This document shows, piece by piece, positions 1-6,070 of a stretch of DNA of 29,404 bases. Position numbers and translations under genes: made by a program. The notes under the pieces are model-generated. The model was given only the letters and a program-made list of their open reading frames with translations. It was not told the origin of the DNA and did no database searches. Source of the stretch: a virus; IMG/VR virus record IMGVR_UViG_3300048924_000131, positions 1 through 29,404 of that record, one strand, 5' to 3'. The first letter of the stretch is position 1, and each line of letters starts with the position of its first letter.

Positions 1-214
1 CGTTGTGACGGAGGAAACGCTCGTGATCGCCGTTGAGCAGAGCGCCGGTGGTGACCATTTCGGTGTAGAGCAGGGCGTTTTTCGACAGGATGCGCAGGAA
101 GTACCGGCAGTGACGGTCAGTCCAATCCATCATCGGTGCCACACTGAAGCGGCGAGACGGCTCGGAACGGGCATGGCTAGTGTTTACAGGCGCTTCAGGT
201 TTTTCGAAATTCAT
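1..214 (-). CDS. dusA: tRNA-dihydrouridine synthase A, N-terminal part (host gene, cut by window edge)
   Basis: The minus strand reads from an ATG at 214-212 leftward off the window (71 codons visible). DusA reduces uridine to dihydrouridine in the D-loop of tRNA using FMN and NADPH. The protein shows the hallmark DusA N-terminus: about 23 variable residues, then [20 protein letters not shown] and, later, [21 protein letters not shown], which includes the FMN-site strand. This is a chromosomal gene. It runs away from the phage integrase, whose start lies about 100 bp from the dusA start codon. The dusA 5' end is a known integration target for mobile elements in proteobacteria, so this is read as the attachment junction. 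The reading frame is intact here, so the element either restores or spares the start. Confidence 0.93.
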   Translation of the reverse strand, partial: MNFEKPEAPVNTSHARSEPSRRFSVAPMMDWTDRHCRYFLRILSKNALLYTEMVTTGALLNGDHERFLRHN

Positions 215-310
215 TGATACTGATCTTTTATACAGCAGTTTTTACCCATTTTCCCTTGTTTTCTAAAGTCTGTTGCTACAATGTAGCAAGCGAATTCGGC
301 AATGTAGCAA
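120..310. other. Probable attachment junction (attL/attR) region at the dusA 5' end
   Basis: The prophage integrase begins at 317 and dusA begins at 214 on the other strand, so the crossover must lie within dusA's first codons or just upstream. The most conserved DusA segment, encoding [11 protein letters not shown] (about 110-150), is the natural core candidate. The exact core cannot be fixed without the opposite prophage end, which is outside the window. Confidence 0.4.
273..310. repeat. Three TGTAGCAA elements (one palindrome plus a direct repeat) before the integrase
   Basis: TTGCTACA (273-280) and TGTAGCAA (282-289) form a perfect 8-bp inverted repeat around one base. A third TGTAGCAA follows at 303-310, exactly 21 bp from the second, or two helical turns. 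The last copy ends 6 bp before the integrase ATG. The array probably binds integrase arm domains, an excisionase, or a regulator of int. This role is inferred from position and spacing only. Confidence 0.6.
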
Positions 311-316
311 CTGGAA

Positions 317-1408
317 ATGGGCACGATCACATCACGCAAGCGCAAGGACAACTCGACGGCCTACACGGCGCAGATACGGATCAATCGGGACGGGCGCACA
401 GTTTATCAGGAAAGCCAAACCTTCGACCGAAAGCAGGTCGCCCAGGCTTGGATCAAGCGGCGCGAGACGGAGCTGGCTGAGCCCGGTGCGATTGAGCGCG
501 CAAACCGTAAGGGTGTGACGATCAGAATGATGATCGAGCAGTACCTGGACGAGTACGAGAAGATCCGGCCTTTAGGCAAGACTAAGAACGCGACGTTGAA
601 GGCGATCAAGGATACCTGGTTGGGCGACCTCAACGACTCGGCCCTGACCAGCCAGAAGCTGGTGGAGTTTGCACAGTGGCGGATGGGCAAGGAAGGCGGC
701 GGCGTCCAAGCGCAGACGGTTGGCAATGATCTCTCGCATCTGGGGGCAGTCCTATCCGTGGCGCGGCCGGCATGGGGCTACGAGGTGGATCCGCTGGCCA
801 TGTCCGACGCACGCAAGGTTCTGCGAAAGCTAGGTATGGTGAGCAAGAGCAGGGAGCGTAACCGTCGTCCAACGCTGGAAGAGCTAGACAAGCTGATGAC
901 GCATTTCTTCGAGATGCAGACGCGTCAAAAAGCCCATATCGACATGCCGAGGATGATTGCGTTTGCTCTCTTCTCGACGCGCCGACAGGAGGAGATCACG
1001 CGGATTCGCTGGGATGATCTCGACGAGTCCCGCCAGGCCGTCCTGGTGCGTGATATGAAGAATCCCGGACAGAAGATCGGCAACGATGTGTGGTGCCATT
1101 TGCCGGATGAGGCCTGGGCGATCCTGCAGAGCATGCCCCGGACCGAGCGGGAGATCTTTCCGTACAACTCCCGATCGGTATCGGCGTCGTTCACGCGGGC
1201 GTGTCCGCTGCTGGGGATTGAGGACCTGCACTTCCATGATTTAAGGCACGAAGGGGTGAGTCGTCTGTTCGAAATGGACTGGGACATTCCTAGGGTATCG
1301 AGTGTTTCAGGCCATCGAGACTGGAACTCTCTACGGCGATATACGCATCTTCGGGGGCGCGGCGATATTTACAAAAAATGGAAATGGCTAGCCGAGGTTT
1401 GTGTTTAG
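317..1408 (+). CDS. int: Phage site-specific tyrosine recombinase (integrase)
   Basis: The 363-residue protein inserts and excises the prophage by recombining attP with the host att site. The N-terminal about 70 residues form an Arm-binding-type beta domain (RKRKDNSTAYTAQIRI, DRKQVAQAW). A core-binding helical domain spans about 75-175, and the catalytic domain about 185-350. The catalytic set is visible: R223 in STRRQEEI, a beta-hairpin lysine at K248 or K253, the H307-x-x-R310 box (HDLRHEG), H333 in SGHRDW and the nucleophile Y342 (RRYTHL). The ATG at 317 is used; upstream DNA carries the TGTAGCAA repeats and only a weak ribosome-binding site. The gene lies next to the dusA start, so the enzyme is probably of the dusA-targeting phage integrase group. 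No frameshift or truncation is seen. Confidence 0.96.
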   Translation: MGTITSRKRKDNSTAYTAQIRINRDGRTVYQESQTFDRKQVAQAWIKRRETELAEPGAIERANRKGVTIRMMIEQYLDEYEKIRPLGKTKNATLKAIKDTWLGDLNDSALTSQKLVEFAQWRMGKEGGGVQAQTVGNDLSHLGAVLSVARPAWGYEVDPLAMSDARKVLRKLGMVSKSRERNRRPTLEELDKLMTHFFEMQTRQKAHIDMPRMIAFALFSTRRQEEITRIRWDDLDESRQAVLVRDMKNPGQKIGNDVWCHLPDEAWAILQSMPRTEREIFPYNSRSVSASFTRACPLLGIEDLHFHDLRHEGVSRLFEMDWDIPRVSSVSGHRDWNSLRRYTHLRGRGDIYKKWKWLAEVCV

Positions 1409-1436
1409 GGCTTGCTGACTATCGAGGGTGAAAGTA

Positions 1437-1850
1437 ATGAAAAATAAAATTGATGTAAAGCGCACCGTTTTGATGATGTGGGGTATGGCATCCAGTCTTT
1501 TTCTTTGGTATTTCGTTGTGATATCAGAGGCAAAATTCAGTGTCTTTCAATACCTGATTTTTTGCACAATCCTCTTTGTTGGTGGCTTGGCATATGATGT
1601 ACTGTCAAAACTTTCCGCCTGTCCATACACGGAAGAGAATTCTCCCCTTTGGAGGCAAGTTATGAAGATTCTTTGCGTTGTGTTCTTGGGGTATATGTTC
1701 ATCGGTGCTGCCCTACTGGTCGGTCTTAACTTGGATGGCGGCAAGGGTATCCTAATAGCTATGGGCGGAGTGGTGCTAGGAATGTTTTGGGCAATGCATT
1801 TTCTTATAAAGTTGAAAGAGCCAGTGATCGCTTTGCTCGCATCAAAATGA
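1437..1850 (+). CDS. Small four-helix membrane protein, unknown function (possible moron)
   Basis: This 137-residue protein has four strongly hydrophobic stretches at about 10-29, 35-53, 74-93 and 100-122, separated by short charged loops, and no recognisable enzyme motif. It is predicted to be an inner-membrane protein. GAGG at 1424-1427 lies 9 bp before the ATG at 1437, so this start is preferred over the GTG at 1428. The gene sits 28 bp behind the integrase on the same strand and is followed by a hairpin terminator. Base composition is clearly more AT-rich than the integrase and the phage core. Position and composition fit an accessory lysogenic-conversion gene, for instance for superinfection exclusion, but no family was recognised and that role is a guess. 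Confidence 0.75.
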   Translation: MKNKIDVKRTVLMMWGMASSLFLWYFVVISEAKFSVFQYLIFCTILFVGGLAYDVLSKLSACPYTEENSPLWRQVMKILCVVFLGYMFIGAALLVGLNLDGGKGILIAMGGVVLGMFWAMHFLIKLKEPVIALLASK

Positions 1851-1853
1851 ACT

Positions 1854-1874
1854 GCGGGGTCGCTTAGACCCCGC
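1854..1874. terminator. Hairpin between convergent genes, probable bidirectional terminator
   Basis: GCGGGGTC (1854-1861) pairs perfectly with GACCCCGC (1867-1874) around a 5-base loop. It lies between the rightward membrane protein and the end of the leftward early operon. The T-tract is short on either strand (leftward: TTCATTTTG), so efficiency is uncertain. Confidence 0.6.
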
Positions 1875-1884
1875 TACATCCAGC

Positions 1885-2154
1885 TTATGCGGCTCTGCCC
1901 ATTAACTGGTTCTGTTCTTTCAGTGCTTTCTCTCGTTGCCGATCAATGTAATCCGCTAGATCCTTCAAGTGAATTCCAAGCGAAGCTTTTTGTGAATTTG
2001 CCCCCAATCTTACGACCGGAATGTCAATCTCTCCATCTAGTTGTTTCCGCTTGAACTTCTCTACTGTTAAGTGCATATAGTCCGCACATACCCGATCAAG
2101 CGTAATTACAGCTTGTCCATCGTACTGGGCCATAAGTAAGAACAAGGTGTTCAT
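1885..2154 (-). CDS. PrtN-family (pyocin activator) regulator, copy 1
   Basis: The 89-residue protein begins MNTLFLLMAQYDGQAVITL and continues DRVCADYMHL, EKFKRKQLDGEIDIPVVRL, QKASLGIHLKDLADYIDRQR. This is the full-length pattern of the PrtN family, whose P. aeruginosa founder activates pyocin genes after SOS release from PrtR. Here it is the last gene of the leftward early operon, facing the integrase across a terminator. The ATG at 2154 overlaps the TGA of the upstream gene (ATGA), which fixes this start over the longer reading frame beginning at 2205. It is probably a DNA-binding early regulator; a role in excision or late activation is possible given its place next to int, but neither is shown by the sequence. 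Confidence 0.88.
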   Translation of the reverse strand: MNTLFLLMAQYDGQAVITLDRVCADYMHLTVEKFKRKQLDGEIDIPVVRLGANSQKASLGIHLKDLADYIDRQREKALKEQNQLMGRAA

Positions 2155-2747
2155 AGCGCCACCTGCTTGATCAATTCGACCTGCTTCCACGCTCTGCGAT
2201 TCCAAGCTGCGAAGCCAGCGCGATACGCGTAATGCTCACGGGCGAACGAGTCGGATGTCTTCGCACCTGGTGCGGTGATGTAGGCGCCTCGCTGGGCGCA
2301 GTACTGCAGGCCCTCGGGGATAGGGAACTCTTTCTCGAACTCGACGCGCTCGTCGATCTGCACTTCGTCGACGGTTTCTTGTGATGGACTTTCAGAGTTG
2401 CTGTCAGGGTGCGTATACCCCACAGCAAGCTGCGCGGGCGGGCGATTTTGAGCGGTTAGCGTTGCATTGGGTGTGGCTGCCTCGCGCAGCTTTTCGTGGG
2501 GTATGAGCGCCTCGGTGGTGCTGCTGGAAGGGGCAATAATGCCTGCTGCTGCGCAGCAGAGGCTGTTTGTTTCTAGTGTGTCGACGCGGGCTTCTTCGCG
2601 GAGCAAAGCGGTCGGGGATTGGGTGTTGTGCTGGTCCTTTTGCATGCCACTTTCCTCCAAGGTTCGATTGCGCGTTGGTTCATCAGCCGTTGGTGAGGCG
2701 TGAGCCGTGTTGCGGTGTGTGTGGGATTGGGAGTAGGCCTGGCTCAT
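2151..2747 (-). CDS. Hypothetical phage protein with long disordered N-terminus
   Basis: This 198-residue protein is not recognised. Residues 1-110 are rich in Ser, Thr, Asn and Glu and look disordered. The C-terminal about 65 residues are compact and conserved-looking (EFPIPEGLQYCAQRGAYI, then EHYAYRAGFAAWNRRAWKQ). The start at 2747 overlaps the stop of the upstream gene by ATGA, and the end overlaps the PrtN-like start in the same way, so it is translationally coupled on both sides. A later ATG (residue 35) is possible as an alternative start. It is expressed with the leftward early operon; no function is proposed. Confidence 0.68.
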   Translation of the reverse strand: MSQAYSQSHTHRNTAHASPTADEPTRNRTLEESGMQKDQHNTQSPTALLREEARVDTLETNSLCCAAAGIIAPSSSTTEALIPHEKLREAATPNATLTAQNRPPAQLAVGYTHPDSNSESPSQETVDEVQIDERVEFEKEFPIPEGLQYCAQRGAYITAPGAKTSDSFAREHYAYRAGFAAWNRRAWKQVELIKQVAL

Positions 2748-3175
2748 GCGGCGCTCTCCTGATCTGCCGGCTCCAGCAGGGCAGCTATGGCGAGTGCTTG
2801 GTCGCGGAGGAGGCGGGTTTCGCGTTCGAGTTTTTTACCCGTGCGGAAGGCGGCGAATGTCTCGGCTGCGATCCGCAGTTTCTCGGCAATCTCTAGCAGG
2901 GTGATCCGTGCAGGTTCTCCGAGCTGTGAGGCCTCTAAGGCGCGCTTGTAGAAGTCGTAGAGTTGCTCGTGTTTGTTTTGAACCTGCTTAAGCGATAGCG
3001 TGAGGTTGCGGATCTCTTCAGATTCGTCAGCGCTCTGAACGGCTATGCCTTCGCTGTAGCCTTCTGCATAACCCTCGGTGAGGCCGTTGCTGAATCCGTT
3101 CCGGTAGGCGAGCCAGTAAATGCCGGCGGTCGTTAGGACGATTGCTATGAGGGCGCAGATTTGAATTGCAGTCAT
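2744..3175 (-). CDS. Membrane-anchored coiled-coil protein, unknown function
   Basis: This 143-residue protein has one N-terminal membrane segment (about residues 3-22, ICALIAIVLTTAGIYWLAY), then a Gly/Tyr repeat (GLTEGYAEGYSEGIA). A long charged helix follows with heptad character (about 50-85, and again 100-135). It should sit in the inner membrane with most of its mass on one side. It lies in the middle of the leftward early operon, with a 58-bp gap from the upstream PrtN-like gene and a 4-bp overlap with the downstream gene. The domain plan resembles small phage membrane proteins that act on superinfection or host envelope processes, but no family was identified. Confidence 0.72.
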   Translation of the reverse strand: MTAIQICALIAIVLTTAGIYWLAYRNGFSNGLTEGYAEGYSEGIAVQSADESEEIRNLTLSLKQVQNKHEQLYDFYKRALEASQLGEPARITLLEIAEKLRIAAETFAAFRTGKKLERETRLLRDQALAIAALLEPADQESAA

Positions 3176-3233
3176 GTGGTGTGCTCCTGGTGATGTCGTT
3201 GGCTGGTGGTGGCAGCCGCTTGGTTTGTGGTTG

Positions 3234-3551
3234 TTACTCGTTGGTGTCGTCCTGCTGTCGCTGCATGTCTTCGTCGGCCTTGTAGGCGCGGATGTCGATC
3301 AGTGAGGCGACGTGCCGGATGTGGGCGTACTTCGGCGCTTTGCGGCTGGTGTCCAGCGTGGTGATGGGGAGCTGAATGCGGCCGCTGCTGAGCTCGGCCG
3401 CGAACGATTGCTCGTTGAGGTTGCGAAAGTAGCGCTCGCGAACTCTGTCGAGCGGGATCAGAACGTCGCCGAAGGTGCGAAAGAGCAGCTCGACGGTGGC
3501 TGATTCCGGTGCCGGGTGCAGGCGCAGCGGGTTTTGTGCTGTGTTACTCAT
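3234..3551 (-). CDS. PrtN-family regulator, divergent copy 2
   Basis: The 105-residue protein aligns along its length with copy 1 at 1885-2154: ELLFRTFGDVLIPLDRVRER against FLLMAQYDGQAVITLDRVCA, FAAELSSGRIQLPITTL against FKRKQLDGEIDIPVVRL, and SRKAPKYAHIRHVASLIDIR against QKASLGIHLKDLADYIDRQR. It is therefore a diverged PrtN-type protein with an extra about 20-residue N-terminus and an acidic Gln-rich tail. The ATG at 3551 is preferred over the one at 3602; it overlaps the stop of the small upstream gene, and AGGAGG lies about 12 bases before it. Two PrtN-like genes in one operon suggest separate or antagonistic targets. Function is inferred from the family. Confidence 0.72.
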   Translation of the reverse strand: MSNTAQNPLRLHPAPESATVELLFRTFGDVLIPLDRVRERYFRNLNEQSFAAELSSGRIQLPITTLDTSRKAPKYAHIRHVASLIDIRAYKADEDMQRQQDDTNE

Positions 3552-3723
3552 GGCTCTGTTGGGCCTCCTTGCGTTGTTTTCGGGCTGGGTGGGTCCAGGC
3601 ATTCAGGCAGTGGGTTCTGGTCAGCTCGCGCAGATGTTCGGGCACTTCGAGGAGCGCGGCATTGCGCTCCTCTCGTGTCCGCATGGCGATGATCTGGCGG
3701 GCGTATTCCCTAGGCCACGTCAC
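3544..3723 (-). CDS. Small phage protein, 59 residues, GTG start
   Basis: A short frame runs from GTG (3723) to TAA (3544) and reads VTWPREYARQIIAMRTREER, then a helical stretch with VPEHLRELTRTHCLNAW and a basic tail. It fills the gap between the antirepressor-like gene and PrtN-like copy 2, overlapping both by a few bases, as expected in this tightly packed operon. The WPREYA...TREERRxAL...VPEHLR pattern looks like a small protein often seen in Pseudomonas phage early operons, of unknown function. The start is uncertain because no clear ribosome-binding site precedes the GTG; an internal ATG (residue 14) is the alternative. Confidence 0.6.
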   Translation of the reverse strand: MTWPREYARQIIAMRTREERNAALLEVPEHLRELTRTHCLNAWTHPARKQRKEAQQSHE

Positions 3724-3994
3724 GGCTGTCTGCCGGGATGGCAGGCAGGTCGATGCCCAACTGTTCAGCCAGCCAGCGGATGCCGGGTTGTTTCACCCTG
3801 GTCGACTGGCTGTACTGCATGCCGAGTTGGTCGTGGTACCACTGGCCGTCCTTGATGCGCAGGTAATCGCGGTCGCGGTTGGGGTAGGCCGGTAGGTTCC
3901 TCTCGTTCAGCAGGCCTTTTTCCCGCATGCGAGCGATGAGCTTTGGCCGGGTGAGGCCGAGTTGGGTTGCGGCTTGGGCGAGGTTGCGTTCCAT
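3710..3994 (-). CDS. KilAC-type DNA-binding / antirepressor-like protein
   Basis: The 94-residue protein consists almost entirely of a KilA-C-like domain: a winged-helix start (LAQAATQLGLTRPKLIARMR), then EKGLLNERNLPAYPNR, YLRIKDGQWYHDQ and a TRVKQPGIRWLAEQLG end. This is the usual order in the C-terminal domain of phage antirepressors, here without an N-terminal BRO/AntA partner. The ATG at 3994 is supported by GAGGAGG about 7 bases upstream, and it starts 10 bp after the preceding gene. In a CI-controlled leftward operon such a protein would plausibly interfere with repression or bind early promoters. Antirepressor activity is an inference from the domain alone. Confidence 0.78.
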   Translation of the reverse strand: MERNLAQAATQLGLTRPKLIARMREKGLLNERNLPAYPNRDRDYLRIKDGQWYHDQLGMQYSQSTRVKQPGIRWLAEQLGIDLPAIPADSRDVA

Positions 3995-4004
3995 GGCGTC
4001 CTCC

Positions 4005-4595
4005 TCATGCCGCGTGCGCGGCTGGGGTGGCCGCTGCAGCGAGGTGGTTGATGGACTCGGTGACCTTGCCGTATATCTCGACATCGGTGCCGTACGCGGT
4101 GAAGCAGCGGGTGTGCGGGCTTTTGTTGCCGATGCTCAGGATGGTGGTGACACCTGAGCGCGATTGCGTGCGATGCACCGCGACCTGAAGGGGGTAATCG
4201 AAGCCCATGTCGAGGCCCAGCACGCCACCGGTGCGTACCAGCTCGAACACGCGTTGCTTGTCGGAGACCTCGAAGCGGCCGTATTCGCGGCTGGCATGCG
4301 GGCGATGCACCAGGTCGCTGGTGTTGCTCGCGTCGAACGGGCCGTTGGCAATCTCTTCGATAAAGTCGGCCAGCTTGAGGTGCGTTTTCTTGTCGTTCTG
4401 CAGGGTCAGCGTGTGGCGCTCGCTGGCCAGCTCGACGACGAAGGTGCTCTCCTTTGTACCGCGTTCGACCTTGAGACGGAACGCCAGACACTCACGCTTG
4501 GGCGCTGTCCGGAGGACGTGGTTGAAGGTCTCGGTCAGGTTGACCTGGGCGTTGAGCAGTTGCAGCGTGCGGTTGTCGATTTTGTACTTGATCAT
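4005..4595 (-). CDS. Hypothetical early phage protein
   Basis: The 196-residue protein starts MIKYKIDNRTLQLLNAQVNL and ends in an Ala-rich tail (NHLAAAATPAAHAA). It looks like a soluble alpha/beta protein with several short strands; no membrane segment, signal peptide or metal motif is seen. The start at 4595 overlaps the stop of the first operon gene (ATGA), and the stop lies 10 bp before the KilAC gene, so all three are translated in series from the CI-repressed promoter. The family was not recognised; a role in early takeover or in regulating the lysis-lysogeny choice is only suggested by position. Confidence 0.7.
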   Translation of the reverse strand: MIKYKIDNRTLQLLNAQVNLTETFNHVLRTAPKRECLAFRLKVERGTKESTFVVELASERHTLTLQNDKKTHLKLADFIEEIANGPFDASNTSDLVHRPHASREYGRFEVSDKQRVFELVRTGGVLGLDMGFDYPLQVAVHRTQSRSGVTTILSIGNKSPHTRCFTAYGTDVEIYGKVTESINHLAAAATPAAHAA

Positions 4596-4768
4596 GCTGC
4601 GTGCCCTCCGCCGTTCGGATTGACTGGGGCAGGAGCCGCGCGTGCTGACAGCTTCGATTTGCTGATGGCGAACGCGCAGCCGAACTCGCGGGCTAGGCGA
4701 CGGATCTCAAAGATTTGGAAAGGGTTGGCAGCGGCTGGGTGGACGTGCAGGGTTGCAGTGGTGCTCAT
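4592..4768 (-). CDS. Small protein, first gene of the leftward early operon
   Basis: This 58-residue protein starts MSTTATLHVHPAAANPFQIF and continues EIRRLAREFGCAFAISKSKL with a Pro/Gly/Ala tail. The ATG at 4768 has GCGAGG seven bases upstream, whereas the longer frame from 4831 would begin inside the operators, so 4768 is the start. It is the first cistron after the operator-covered promoter and is coupled by ATGA to the next gene. The (F)xIxxLAxxxxCxFxIS pattern is seen in small Pseudomonas phage proteins of unknown function. It might be a small regulator or host-directed peptide. Confidence 0.62.
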   Translation of the reverse strand: MSTTATLHVHPAAANPFQIFEIRRLAREFGCAFAISKSKLSARAAPAPVNPNGGGHAA

Positions 4769-4802
4769 GGTTTGCCTCGCTCTGTGGTGGAAGAGTGAGA
4801 CA

Positions 4803-4831
4803 AATATCAACCAACGGTTGATTAATGTCAA
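4803..4831 (-). promoter_or_regulatory. Leftward early promoter (PL-like)
   Basis: On the minus strand, TTGACA (4831-4826) is a perfect -35 hexamer and GATATT (4808-4803) a 4/6 match -10, separated by exactly 17 bp. Transcription would begin near 4796, about 28 bp before the first gene. Both 17-bp operators overlap it, so CI binding should block RNA polymerase directly. Confidence 0.7.
4806..4822. promoter_or_regulatory. Repressor operator OL-a
   Basis: ATCAACCAACGGTTGAT is a perfect dyad with 7-bp arms around three bases. It covers the spacer and part of the -10 of the leftward promoter and matches the operators beside cI (consensus ATCAAC-N5-GTTGAT). Confidence 0.75.
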
Positions 4832-4843
4832 CTATCGGTTGAT
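4827..4843. promoter_or_regulatory. Repressor operator OL-b
   Basis: GTCAACTATCGGTTGAT matches the operator consensus ATCAAC-N5-GTTGAT with one change in the left arm. It overlaps the -35 of the leftward promoter, and its centre lies 21 bp (two helical turns) from that of OL-a, fitting cooperative dimer binding. Confidence 0.68.
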
Positions 4844-4965
4844 CATGCTTGTGTTGACTTAGCAGATGCTGCATTCCGGAGGGAGTAGTGGCATATTGCT
4901 TCTTGATCTTTTTTGCTGATTCACCCTTATTACACAAAACCATCAAAAAGCAGGCTGCTGAAATC

Positions 4966-4994
4966 GTCGTCGTTTAAATGGAATTTCATATATA
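4966..4994 (+). promoter_or_regulatory. Weak candidate promoter for the cargo gene
   Basis: TATATA at 4989-4994 would serve as a -10 in an AT-rich stretch just upstream of the cargo gene. The -35 position (around 4966-4971) matches poorly. It is offered only because the gene is divergent from its left neighbour and convergent with cI, so it needs its own promoter. Confidence 0.25.
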
Positions 4995-5011
4995 GGGATT
5001 GGGGTATTGAG

Positions 5012-6034
5012 ATGTATCTTCTAAATTTTAATATGCTTCGACCAGGTGATGTGATTTTTACATCAGAAAAAACACTGAAAAGCGGCGCGATTCGTAAAGT
5101 CTCGAAGGGTGAGTCATCCCATGTTCTACTTTGCGTAGGACACGGTAGTTGCATTCATGCTGATAAGAAGGGTGGCGTACACTCTTTCAATATTCAAAGG
5201 CTATTAATTAGCGATCCGGCTAATGTTTCAGTGAGAAGACTTTCCGGTGAGTATGCTTTCGATAAGGTAAAAGTGAAGTGCGTAACTGATTATGCACGAA
5301 GCAAGATAGGTACTAAGTACTCATGTTGGGAAGCTGTTAAGTCATTGCCAATTTTCAAGGCGGATTTTTTTAAGAATTTTTCAATCGATTTGCATAAGCC
5401 TTCAAGCCTTCAGTTTTGTTCAAGGTTGGTTGCTGAGTCGTATAAAAATGCAGGGATAAAGCTAGTTGATAATCCATCATCTTGCACGCCCGCGGATCTT
5501 GAGGGTTTTCCGGGGTTCAGAATTCTTCAAGATGTTTTTGTTCTGGCCAGCAAGGAAGATATTTCGTTCGCTCTGGATGTTGCAAGAGACAAGATAAAGA
5601 AGCAGACAGACATTACAAGTAAATTGTTAAGCAGCGTGCGTGAAAGATATGGAAGTCACATTCAAACCTTGAACGACGTGTTACAAACTGCTGTGGATGT
5701 CGATGGGGCTGATGCGGTAATAGCAGATATTACAGAAAAATCTGGATACCTCTATATGTGGCGGGATGACTTGGAGGCATGTCCTTGGCGTTATCAGTCG
5801 GAGATTTTCCGAAGCATTAAAATGCCAAATGGTGAACGTCAATCCACGATTATGCGAGAACTAAAAATGGCCCGAACTGACATAGAGAGGTTTACTGAAT
5901 CGCTAGAAAGAGCTCAGAAACGTTTGTTGGAATATCCTTTGGTTACTCTAGAACAGCAAGTTACGCTCTATACCACCCTTCTGCGGCTTGCGCACCAGAG
6001 GCAGTCGGTATTTTTGTATTTGGAAACTCAATAG
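5012..6034 (+). CDS. YiiX/C92-like permuted papain-fold cargo protein with helical C-terminus
   Basis: The 340-residue protein opens with MLRPGDVIFTS, then SHVLLCVGHGSCIHAD (H37), a GVHSFNIQRLL strand and YARSKIGTKYSCWEAV. QFCSRLVAESYKNAG (C136) and TPADLEG follow. This order (GD strand, His, late Cys-Ser/Glu-Lys/Arg-Leu-Val) is the circularly permuted NlpC/P60 pattern of the YaeF/YiiX C92 family, so a cysteine hydrolase acting on peptide, amide or lipid bonds is likely. Residues about 180-340 are mainly helical and not recognised. The ATG at 5012 has GGGG seven bases upstream and sits right before the conserved core; the longer frame from TTG 4913 has no support. The gene is strongly AT-rich, unlike its neighbours, and lies between the leftward promoter and cI, convergent with cI. 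It is probably a lysogenic-conversion or defence gene. Confidence 0.7.
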   Translation: MYLLNFNMLRPGDVIFTSEKTLKSGAIRKVSKGESSHVLLCVGHGSCIHADKKGGVHSFNIQRLLISDPANVSVRRLSGEYAFDKVKVKCVTDYARSKIGTKYSCWEAVKSLPIFKADFFKNFSIDLHKPSSLQFCSRLVAESYKNAGIKLVDNPSSCTPADLEGFPGFRILQDVFVLASKEDISFALDVARDKIKKQTDITSKLLSSVRERYGSHIQTLNDVLQTAVDVDGADAVIADITEKSGYLYMWRDDLEACPWRYQSEIFRSIKMPNGERQSTIMRELKMARTDIERFTESLERAQKRLLEYPLVTLEQQVTLYTTLLRLAHQRQSVFLYLETQ

Positions 6035-6070
6035 TCAGGCTGTTTTCCTTGTTTGTTATCGTGACGACAT

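Noticed and set aside
1-214. dusA as an interrupted pseudogene
   Set aside because: The visible 71 codons are intact with a normal start and all conserved N-terminal residues; the gene is cut only by the window edge.
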